In this document: positions 20,102 to 27,462 of the stretch, piece after piece
Position numbering within the stretch: position 1 is the first letter of the stretch
Layout: each line of letters starts with the position of its first letter
Assembly: GCA_001897375.1 (NCBI GenBank)
Contig: MKSU01000003.1
Span: 95,505 to 159,504 of the forward strand
Direction: 5' to 3'
From: Sphingomonas sp. 67-36
GTDB lineage: Bacteria; Pseudomonadota; Alphaproteobacteria; Sphingomonadales; Sphingomonadaceae
DNA: 64,000 bases
Program-made: the position numbers and the translations under genes
The notes under the pieces: generated by a model
The model's database searches: none
What the model was told of the DNA's origin: nothing
Seen by the model: the letters and a program-made list of their open reading frames with translations, nothing else

Positions 20102-21084
20102 TCGGTATCGGGCACCGTTGACGCGCGTAGCAGCAGCTTGTGCTCGATGGCACGTGGATCGAGCTCGCCGTCCAGCAGCATGGCGGCGGCGGCGGCCCCG
20201 AGCAACTCGGTCGGCTGCCGCACGGTGGTAAGCGCGGGATATGCGAGGCGGCTGGCTGGGGAATCGTCGAAACCGGCGATGGCGATATCGCCCGGGATCG
20301 ACAGATGACGGGCATGCGCGACCTGAAGCGCACCAAGCGCCATGTCGTCGTTGGCCGCGAATATCGCGGTCGGCGGGTGAGGCAGGTCGAGCAGCGTGCG
20401 CGCGGCCTGCGCGCCAGATTCGACGTCGAAACGCCCCGGGCGGATAAGGCTGGCCTCCGGTGCGATCCCGGCCTCCTCCAGCCCGTCGAGATAGCCGCGA
20501 TAGCGCGATTGCGCGAGCGCGTGATCGGGGTGGGGCAGGATGAAGCCGATCCGGCGGTGTCCCTGTTCCACCAGATGCGCCACCATGTCGCGCGAGATCG
20601 AGCGGTCATCGATCGCTATGCTCTTGCCGTAGAGGTCCAGTCCGCCCGCGATGCGGACCAGCGGCACCTTAAAACGCGAAATATGCTCCACCAAAGAAGC
20701 CATGTCGCACAGCGGCGGGATGAGGATCATGCCGTCCGGCCGCAGCGTCTGGATGAGGCGCTCGATGGTCTGGAGCATCTGGTCGTCAAGCTCGACCGGT
20801 TCGGAAACGAGGTGGTAGCCGTGATCGCGGCAGGTCCGCGCCGCGCCCATCAACACGTCGGTGATATAGGCCGCGCTGGGATTGTTGAACGGATAGGCGA
20901 TGATGAACGATTTCTGCCCCGCAAGCTGCCGCGCAGCGAGATTGGGCCGATAGCCCAGCGCCTGGACGGCGGCCATGACCTTCTCGCGCAATTGCGGGCG
21001 CACGTGCGCCTCCTGGTTGAGCACACGTGAAACAGTCTTCATCGACACCCCGGCATGTTGCGCCACATCGAGAATGGTCGGCAC
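20098..21084 (-). CDS. LacI/GalR-family transcriptional repressor
   Basis: 328 residues, GTG start (a stop codon two codons upstream excludes a longer form; GGAGAA about 9 nt before). N-terminal LacI helix-turn-helix TILDVAQHAGVSMKTVSRVLN at 3-23 with the hinge helix near 45-58, then a periplasmic-binding-protein-like sugar sensor domain to the C-terminus. It lies inside the sulfatase/TBDR/permease/GH3 locus, and three copies of a LacI-like palindrome stand before the other transcription units, so it is very likely the local regulator. No copy is seen before lacI itself. Confidence 0.93.
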   Translation of the reverse strand: MPTILDVAQHAGVSMKTVSRVLNQEAHVRPQLREKVMAAVQALGYRPNLAARQLAGQKSFIIAYPFNNPSAAYITDVLMGAARTCRDHGYHLVSEPVELDDQMLQTIERLIQTLRPDGMILIPPLCDMASLVEHISRFKVPLVRIAGGLDLYGKSIAIDDRSISRDMVAHLVEQGHRRIGFILPHPDHALAQSRYRGYLDGLEEAGIAPEASLIRPGRFDVESGAQAARTLLDLPHPPTAIFAANDDMALGALQVAHARHLSIPGDIAIAGFDDSPASRLAYPALTTVRQPTELLGAAAAAMLLDGELDPRAIEHKLLLRASTVPDTD

Positions 21085-21317
21085 TAGTCAGTTCTCCGTC
21101 GAGGCTTGCGGGTGCTGTGGTCGATATCCGCCGAGAAACATGTGCTTGAACCCGCACGCAACCTGGATGGCTGGCGCGGCATCATGGGTATCCGTCGCGA
21201 GCTTGCTTGTCACACAAAGACGGCTGCCCCGCCGGCGATGTGCCGGAAAGCGCGCGACCGACGGGTAGCCGCGTCGCCTTCCCCCGACAGATTCCACCCT
21301 TGGCGGAGTGGGGACCG

Positions 21318-23528
21318 CTATTTCCAGCGCCGTTCGGACAATTTGACGGAAACCTCATTGCCCAGATCGGTCGCCGATGCGCCGAGCGCGAAGCGATAGA
21401 GGCCGCCGACGAGGTGCCAACCGTTCCCGCTCCATTCGGCGAGCACGCGCGGATCGATCGTCACCTCCGCGATCTTGCTCTCGCCAGGTTGCAATTCGAC
21501 GCGGGCGAAGCCGGCGAGGCGCTGCGTCGCGCCATTCGGCGTGGCGACCAGATAGAGCTGCCCGACGTCGGCGCCCGCGCGCTTGCCGGTGTTGGTGATG
21601 TTGAAGCGCGCGACGGGCGCGTTTCCGCCGGTCAGCTTCAGCCCGTCCCGCTTGAAACTGGTGTAACTGAGGCCGAAGCCGAACGGGAACAAGGGGATTT
21701 TCTTCGTCCTGGCGAACCAGCGATAGCCGACGTCCGCGCCCTCGATATCGTAATCGACCTTGAGAGTCTGGCCCGGCTTGCCGGCGCCGGCGAAGTTAGG
21801 CTCCACCGTGGCCGCGCCCGGCAATTCGGGCCGCGGAAGCTGATCTACCGAGGTCGGGAAGGTGACGGGCAGGCGGCCCGACGGGTTCACGTCACCGAAC
21901 AGCACACGGGCGATTGCCTCGCCGCCCCGCGCGCCCGGATACCATGCCTCGATCACCGCCGCCGTCCGGTCCAGCCACGGCATGGCGACCGGGCTTCCGC
22001 TTTCCAGCACGACGATCGTGTTGGGATTGGCTGCCGTGACCGCTTCGATCAATGCGTCCTGTCCCTGTGGCAAGCTGAGATCTGGCTGATCGAAGCCTTC
22101 GCTCGTCCATTGCGTGGCGAACACGATCACGACGTCGGCATTCTTTGCCGCCAGCGCCGCCTCGCTGGCGTAGCGGCCGTTGCGGTAGATCACTTCGGCC
22201 TGCGGCGCGCGCGCCCTGATCGCGGCGAGCGGCGACGAGCGCTGGTAATTTTCCGCCATAAGTGAGGCGAACATGCCCTCCGCGGTCAGCGGCAAGGAGA
22301 TCGCCGGCCCGCCTTCGCCCTGCGTTTGCGACGAGCCGCCGCCGGACAGGACGCCGGAATCTGCATAGCCGCCGATCACCGCGATCCGCCTCGCGGTGGC
22401 TGCCAGCGGCAGCGCATCGTCCTTGTTACGCAGCAGGACGATGCTTTTCTCGGCCACTTCCTGCGCCACTTTCGCATTGGCCGCGAAATCGATCGGGGTG
22501 ACCTTCGGCGGGTTGGTGTCGACGCCGACCGCGAACATCGAGCGCAGGATGCGGCGGTTCATATCGCTCAGGCGGGCACGATAATTCCCGTTGCCTTTCG
22601 CTGCCGCCAGCAACCTGTCGCCGAAAAAAATCTTCGGATCGAGCTGCTCGCCCGATTGCTGGTCAAGCCCCTTGAGCGCGAAATCCAGATCGTGGACCGC
22701 GCCCCAATCCGACATGACGAAGCCCGGATATTTCCAGTCCTGCTTGAGCACGCGATTGAGCAGGTAATCGCTGCCGCACGCCTGCGTGCCGTTGACCTTG
22801 TTGTAAGCGCACATCACCGCGCCGGGCTTTCCCTGCTCGATCGCGATCGGGAAGGCGAGCAGGTCGCTCATTCGCAGCGCTGCGTCGCTGATTTGCGAAT
22901 CGCTGAAATGGCGGCCTGTTTCGGTCGCGTTGATCGCGAAATGCTTGATCGTCGAAATGACGTTGCGCGATTGCACGCCCGCGATCGCGGCGCCACCGAG
23001 CAAGCCAGAATGCAATGGATCTTCGCCGAGATATTCGAAATTGCGACCGTTTCGCGGATCGCGGACCAGGTTGATGCCGCCGGCAAGCAGGGTGTTGAAG
23101 CCCTTGGCATGGGCTTCACCGGCGATCATCGCGCCGCCGCGATGCATCAACTCGGGACTCCACGTCGCGCCCATCGCGAGCCCTGAGGGGAGCGCGGTCG
23201 CACCGTCCCTGCGCAGGCCGCCGATATAGGCCACTCCGAGACTGGCATCGGTTTCGGTCAGCGCGGGGACGTTGAGGCGCTCGATGCCCTCAATATAGCC
23301 CGCGCCGAATGGCACGCCGGCCGGCACATTGGTTCCGTCGAGCGGCAGCGCCATGATGCCATGGGTGAGATGGGTGCGCTCCTCATCGGTCATCCGCGCC
23401 TCGATCACGCGCGCGCGCGCATCAGCCTCTTCGGCCGGGCCGGCCTTCGCGCCGGACTCCGATTGCGCGAAAGCGGTAGCCGGCAGCGTCATGGTAAGCA
23501 GCAGAAGCGCCTTGTGTGCCTTCATCAT
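21318..23528 (-). CDS. Glycoside hydrolase family 3 beta-glucosidase (BglX-like), secreted
   Basis: 736 residues. Signal peptide 1-22 (AFAQ), GH3 N-terminal TIM barrel with nucleophile Asp in VMSDWGAVHD near residue 265, GH3 C-terminal domain from about 390, and a fibronectin-III-like domain at the C-terminus (from about 650). Releases terminal glucose or similar units from beta-linked oligosaccharides in the periplasm. ATG preceded by GGAGGGAG. Operator site C lies 52 bp upstream, so it belongs to the same regulon as the TBDR, sulfatase and permease. Confidence 0.92.
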   Translation of the reverse strand: MMKAHKALLLLTMTLPATAFAQSESGAKAGPAEEADARARVIEARMTDEERTHLTHGIMALPLDGTNVPAGVPFGAGYIEGIERLNVPALTETDASLGVAYIGGLRRDGATALPSGLAMGATWSPELMHRGGAMIAGEAHAKGFNTLLAGGINLVRDPRNGRNFEYLGEDPLHSGLLGGAAIAGVQSRNVISTIKHFAINATETGRHFSDSQISDAALRMSDLLAFPIAIEQGKPGAVMCAYNKVNGTQACGSDYLLNRVLKQDWKYPGFVMSDWGAVHDLDFALKGLDQQSGEQLDPKIFFGDRLLAAAKGNGNYRARLSDMNRRILRSMFAVGVDTNPPKVTPIDFAANAKVAQEVAEKSIVLLRNKDDALPLAATARRIAVIGGYADSGVLSGGGSSQTQGEGGPAISLPLTAEGMFASLMAENYQRSSPLAAIRARAPQAEVIYRNGRYASEAALAAKNADVVIVFATQWTSEGFDQPDLSLPQGQDALIEAVTAANPNTIVVLESGSPVAMPWLDRTAAVIEAWYPGARGGEAIARVLFGDVNPSGRLPVTFPTSVDQLPRPELPGAATVEPNFAGAGKPGQTLKVDYDIEGADVGYRWFARTKKIPLFPFGFGLSYTSFKRDGLKLTGGNAPVARFNITNTGKRAGADVGQLYLVATPNGATQRLAGFARVELQPGESKIAEVTIDPRVLAEWSGNGWHLVGGLYRFALGASATDLGNEVSVKLSERRWK

Positions 23529-23579
23529 CTCCCTCCCGGATCGAACTATGCTTCGGTTCTTGCATCGGCATGATCCACG

Positions 23580-23595
23580 TTGGCAACGCTGTCAA
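23580..23595. promoter_or_regulatory. LacI-type operator, site C
   Basis: TTGGCAACGCTGTCAA, third copy of the palindrome, 52 bp upstream of the GH3 start codon. Confidence 0.73.
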
Positions 23596-23752
23596 TGATC
23601 ATTGGGCCAAACGATGCTAGCGCGCCGAAAACGCACGGCGTCCCGAGCGTTCGTGCCGCTGATCTGCTTCCCGAATCCCGGACTATTTATTCAGTTATGA
23701 TCGGAGGGCGAGGAGAGAACGGGGTTGGCCCGACTGCGCTTACATCGGGGGC

Positions 23753-24511
23753 TTAAAGCTCCCAGGCGACGATGGAGCCGGGAAAGAAGAACCGGATGCC
23801 ATCGGGCGCCCGCCATGCCTGCACGCCGATACGATCTTCGCCGCTTGCGATATCCTCCTCGAACATGGCGGTGAGGGCGGGCATGTCTTCCGGGTCGGCC
23901 AGCGTGTCGAGACGGGCTTCTAGACGCAACGCCTCGAAGACGACCTCGCGCAACCCCGCGTCCGCCCCGAGACGGCGCAATTGGTCCGGCGTCAGCGCGC
24001 TGGCGTGGGACGGATCGCGCAGCCGCTCCATGGTGTCGAAGGCGGCCTGCTTTTCGGGCGCAGGTGTCGCGTCGATCACGACGATCCGACCGTCCTTCCG
24101 GCAAACCCGCTTCATCTCCGCCAGCACGGCCGCCGGATTGAGCAGGTGATGGAAGCTGTAGCGTGTGGTCACGCGATCGAAGCTGTCGTCCGCGAACGGC
24201 AGCGCGGTGGCATCACCGGTCCGCCAGCCAAGATTGTCCAGCCCCAGCCTCGATTGCCGCGCCTTCGCTTCGTCGATCATGGCGGGTGTGAGGTCGAACC
24301 CCGTCACATGACGCATATGAGGCGCGAGCGCGCAGGCGAGGATGCCGGGGCCGCACGCGACGTCCAGCATCTCCCCGTCCGGCGCTGGCGCGCAGGCTTC
24401 GATCGTCCGCGCCATCATCGCGTCCTCGGAATGGATCGGCAGGTCGGCGAAGGGCTTCGCCCAGCGGGTGAATTGATCGACAATCCGGGCGTTGTGCTGC
24501 GTCATGCTCAT
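23753..24511 (-). CDS. Class I SAM-dependent methyltransferase
   Basis: 252 residues, Rossmann-like methyltransferase of the UbiE/COQ5-like (Methyltransf_11) type. SAM motif I DVACGPGILA near 49-58, motif II FDLTP near 72, GDATALPFADDSFDRV near 98-113 (post-I region). The acceptor is unknown. It is divergently arranged with an AraC-type regulator 84 bp away, which suggests inducible expression by that regulator. Confidence 0.85.
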   Translation of the reverse strand: MSMTQHNARIVDQFTRWAKPFADLPIHSEDAMMARTIEACAPAPDGEMLDVACGPGILACALAPHMRHVTGFDLTPAMIDEAKARQSRLGLDNLGWRTGDATALPFADDSFDRVTTRYSFHHLLNPAAVLAEMKRVCRKDGRIVVIDATPAPEKQAAFDTMERLRDPSHASALTPDQLRRLGADAGLREVVFEALRLEARLDTLADPEDMPALTAMFEEDIASGEDRIGVQAWRAPDGIRFFFPGSIVAWEL

Positions 24512-24595
24512 GGCGGTCTCCTGATGCGCCGCACAATAGCGTTCGACGTTCTGGCCTGCTAACGACCAGTGGACAATTTTGAACGATTTTCGGCC

Positions 24596-25417
24596 ATGAA
24601 GATACTGACACCCGATGAAACGCGTGCGGCGCTACACGGCTTCGGTCTCGACCAGCCGAGCGGCGTCGGCTTCGCGTTCCTCGATCCGTCCCGCAACACA
24701 TTCTACGATTGGCACGCGCACGACTATCACCAGCTCGTCTATGCGATCGATGGGCCGAGCCAGATCGAGACGCGCGCCGGCCGCTATGTGCTGCCTGCCG
24801 GGCGCGCGGCATGGACTCCCGCCGGCCTGGAGCATCGCACGCTCATCTCGACCTCGCGTGGCGCGGCGCTGTATTTCTCCCCCGAGATGGTGACCGATAC
24901 GTCCGAGCGAATTCGCATCCTCGTCGCCGAGCCGCTGATGCGCGAGATGATCCTCCATGCGACCCGCTGGCCGCGCGGAGCGAGCGAGGTCGATCCGTTG
25001 GCCTCCAGCTTTTTCCGCACGCTGGCGCTGCTGTGCAGGGAATGGCTGGAGGCCGAACTGCCGTTGTTCCTGCCCGGCGCCACGCATCCGGCGATCGCCC
25101 GCGCCATGGATTTCGCCGCCGGCGACCTCGCTTCGGCCAGTCAGGCCGGCGCTGCTGCCGCGGCCGGCATGTCGGAGCGATCGTTCCGCAGGGCGTTCAC
25201 GAGAGAGACCGGAATGAGCTGGCAGGCATGGCTGGGGCAGGCCCGCATCCTCACCGCCATGGGTTTGCTCACGGAAGGGCGCCGGGTGACTGACGTCGCG
25301 GCGGAGGTCGGCTATGCATCGCTCAGCGCCTTCGCGCATGCATTCCATAAACTCACAGGCGAGCAGCCGGCTTCGTTTCGTCGTCATCACCTGCCAGCCG
25401 CTCGCGCAGTTCAATAG
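24596..25417 (+). CDS. AraC-family transcriptional regulator with cupin domain
   Basis: 273 residues from ATG 24596 (a GTG 27 nt upstream is also in frame; neither has a clear ribosome site). N-terminal cupin sensor about 15-95 (FYDWHAHDYHQLVYAIDG) and C-terminal AraC double helix-turn-helix about 175-265 (GMSERSFRRAFTRETGMS and VTDVAAEVGYASLSAFAHAF). Similar in plan to the NimR-type regulators that control a divergent gene, here the methyltransferase. Confidence 0.88.
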   Translation: MKILTPDETRAALHGFGLDQPSGVGFAFLDPSRNTFYDWHAHDYHQLVYAIDGPSQIETRAGRYVLPAGRAAWTPAGLEHRTLISTSRGAALYFSPEMVTDTSERIRILVAEPLMREMILHATRWPRGASEVDPLASSFFRTLALLCREWLEAELPLFLPGATHPAIARAMDFAAGDLASASQAGAAAAAGMSERSFRRAFTRETGMSWQAWLGQARILTAMGLLTEGRRVTDVAAEVGYASLSAFAHAFHKLTGEQPASFRRHHLPAARAVQ

Positions 25418-25487
25418 CTTGGCCGCGCCCTCGACAAATCGTGGCGACCGCTCCAGCATCGCGGGACTTCGATCGGGTTGATGCGAG

Positions 25488-25913
25488 ATGAGACCGTTCA
25501 AGTTCAAGATGCAATTGCTTTGCGGCGACGAGATCGCGTTCGGGCCGGGCAAGGCGGATCTGGTCGAGGCGATCGCGCGCGAGGGATCGATCTCGGCGGC
25601 GGGTCGGGCGCTCGGCATGAGCTACCGGCGCACCTGGCAATTGGTCGATGTGATGAACCGCTGCTGGTCGGAGCGCCTCGTCGAGACGCTTCACGGCGGT
25701 GGCCGCGAGCGCGGTGCGCGGGTGACGCCGCTGGGCAGGCGCGTGCTCGCGCAATATCGCGCGATAGAGGCGCATTTGGCGGTTGAGGCGACGGTCAGCC
25801 TTGCCGCGTTGCTCGGCGATCTGCGTGCGACGCCGCTCCCGGCAAGGAGCGACGCGGACAGCCCGGCGGCTGCAGCGACAAGCGCGGATTCTTCAGAAAA
25901 ACCGGGTCGGTAA
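25488..25913 (+). CDS. ModE-type winged-helix regulator (DNA-binding domain only)
   Basis: 141 residues. The segment LVEAIAREGSISAAGRALGMSYRRTWQLVDVMNR (about 24-57) is the LysR-like winged helix of ModE, followed by the basic wing. The two molybdate-binding MOP domains of full ModE are absent; such single-domain forms are common in alphaproteobacteria. The last 30 residues are Ala/Ser/Asp-rich, and the gene's final 119 nt overlap the 3' end of the convergent peroxidase gene. A ModE-box-like palindrome lies 1.5 kb away at 27389-27412, between the peroxidase operon and a TBDR gene. Confidence 0.82.
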   Translation: MRPFKFKMQLLCGDEIAFGPGKADLVEAIAREGSISAAGRALGMSYRRTWQLVDVMNRCWSERLVETLHGGGRERGARVTPLGRRVLAQYRAIEAHLAVEATVSLAALLGDLRATPLPARSDADSPAAAATSADSSEKPGR

Positions 25914-26814
25914 GGCTCCCGAGGAACAGCGTGATCGATGCGATGGTCGCATCGCTCAATTTATGTGCCGTGGTGTGTCGCCGGATCGCGTCGGCGAGGG
26001 AGCGTGCGCTGCCATTGTGAAGGTAAGGCGCGGATACCGCGACGTTTCGCAGGCTGGGCGTGCGAAACTTCCCCACGTCTACGGCCAGTCCGGTGATCTC
26101 GGCGAGGCCCGTGTCGGTGGCGTTGGCGGATGCCGGGGCGATCGCGTGGAAGCGGTCGTCGGTCAGGTTCGCGCCCGAATGGCAATCGGCGCAGCCGCCG
26201 GCGTTGAATGCGCGGAGGCCGGTTTTTGCATCGACCGGGAGCGCGTTCCGATCCCCGGCGCGATAACGGTCATATGGCGCGCTTGTAGAAATCATGCTGC
26301 GCTCGAACGCCCCGAGCGCCCGGGCGATATGAGCGGGATCGATCTTGCCGCCCGCCTCCGGGAAGGCGGCACGGAACTGCGCGCGATAACAGGCGTCCGC
26401 GCCGAGCCGCTTCGCGAAAGCCGCCTCATGCCCGGCCATGCCCATTTCGACCGGATGATCGCCATAAAGCGGGATAGCGCTTTGTGCTTCGAGCGTCCGC
26501 ACGCGCGGATCGCCCCAGGTCAGCGAGGCGCGCGCCGCGACATTGGCCAGCCCCGGCGCGTTGCGGCGTCCCGGCTCCCCCGTAACGCCGGGGTGGGTCG
26601 CATTGCCGTCGGTGAAGCCGTGGCGCTGCTCGTGGCAGGTCGCGCACGACATGGTGCCGTCGATCGACAGATCGGCGTCATAGAACAGCCGCCGGCCCAG
26701 CTCGATCTGCGCCGCCGCGCTATCCGCCGCGCCATGCTGGCGCGAAACCGCGACCGACGCGGTCACGGCGCTCGCGGCAAGCGCAAGCGTCGCCAGAGCC
26801 GGCCGGACCCGCAC
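25795..26814 (-). CDS. Di-haem cytochrome c peroxidase (CcpA/MauG family)
   Basis: 339 residues, exported (hydrophobic segment about 6-22). Two haem c sites: C-A-T-C-H near residue 59 (MSCATCHEQRHGF) and C-A-D-C-H near 215 (GCADCHSGANLTDDRFH). These enzymes reduce H2O2 or oxidise a protein partner in the periplasm. GTG start, 6 nt after the stop of the upstream secreted-protein gene, so the two form an operon. The C-terminal tail overlaps the ModE gene antisense by 119 nt. Confidence 0.9.
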   Translation of the reverse strand: MRVRPALATLALAASAVTASVAVSRQHGAADSAAAQIELGRRLFYDADLSIDGTMSCATCHEQRHGFTDGNATHPGVTGEPGRRNAPGLANVAARASLTWGDPRVRTLEAQSAIPLYGDHPVEMGMAGHEAAFAKRLGADACYRAQFRAAFPEAGGKIDPAHIARALGAFERSMISTSAPYDRYRAGDRNALPVDAKTGLRAFNAGGCADCHSGANLTDDRFHAIAPASANATDTGLAEITGLAVDVGKFRTPSLRNVAVSAPYLHNGSARSLADAIRRHTTAHKLSDATIASITLFLGSLTDPVFLKNPRLSLQPPGCPRRSLPGAASHADRRATRQG

Positions 26815-26820
26815 GCGCCG

Positions 26821-27369
26821 TCAGCGCAGCCGCGTGACGAGAACCGGAAGCCCGGCCCCGGCGTTCGCCGACACCTGAAGGATATAGCGCCCCGGCATGA
26901 GCGGAAAATCCACCATCTTGCGGATCGTGGAGCAGGCCGGGCCGTGGCCATGAGCGGTCGAGGTCACCGGCTTCCCGCCGCGCACCACGTCGATCCACGC
27001 CGCCGAGCCCAACGCGATGCGATAGGTTCCCGCCTCGGTGATGGTGAAGCCGAGCAACCCGCCGTGGCTGACGCTGCCGCCGGGCTTTTCGGGCTGGAGC
27101 GGATAATGGACCGAGGGCGTCGGCAGCAACGACACCATCGCGGCCTTGCCGGGCGCCAGCGATGCGCGATCCAGACCGCGTGCATTCCCGGCGGCGGCAA
27201 CCGGCGACGGGCTTGCCCAACCCGCGAGTTCCGCTGGCAGCGCGGGCAGGGCGCTCGTATCGCAAGCTGGCGGGCTTGCGGACGCGGACTGCGCCGACGC
27301 CGACCCGGCGGACAACGCCATCGTCAGCGCGGCGGCGGCCAGACAGCGTTTCGCGCGATAGCCCATCAT
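26821..27369 (-). CDS. Uncharacterised secreted protein, 182 aa
   Basis: Signal peptide 1-26 (SASAQ), one cysteine pair (C37 and C146 or so), then a beta-rich domain with the phrase PEKPGGSVSHGGLLGFTITEAGTYRIALGS and HGHGPACSTIRKMVDF. The family is not assigned here; the layout resembles a small periplasmic beta-sandwich, and the HGHGPAC segment could bind metal. GAGGAAGGGAA precedes the double ATG. It is co-transcribed with the di-haem peroxidase and divergent from a TBDR, a combination that suggests a metal or metallophore role. Confidence 0.72.
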   Translation of the reverse strand: MMGYRAKRCLAAAALTMALSAGSASAQSASASPPACDTSALPALPAELAGWASPSPVAAAGNARGLDRASLAPGKAAMVSLLPTPSVHYPLQPEKPGGSVSHGGLLGFTITEAGTYRIALGSAAWIDVVRGGKPVTSTAHGHGPACSTIRKMVDFPLMPGRYILQVSANAGAGLPVLVTRLR

Positions 27370-27388
27370 TTCCCTTCCTCATCCCGAT

Positions 27389-27412
27389 CTCTATATTTCG
27401 CAATATACAGAG
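27389..27412. promoter_or_regulatory. ModE-box-like palindrome
   Basis: Inverted repeat with core TATATT-TCGC-AATATA and flanks CTC/GAG, in the 93-bp divergent gap between the secreted-protein/peroxidase operon and the TBDR gene. AT-rich TATATx arms about 4-7 bp apart resemble the E. coli ModE site, and a ModE-type gene is at 25488. It could alternatively be overlapping -10 elements. Confidence 0.5.
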
Positions 27413-27462
27413 TATGGAATGCCGTCTATCGGCTCCCGTCGAACGGGAACGACGGGGTGGAC

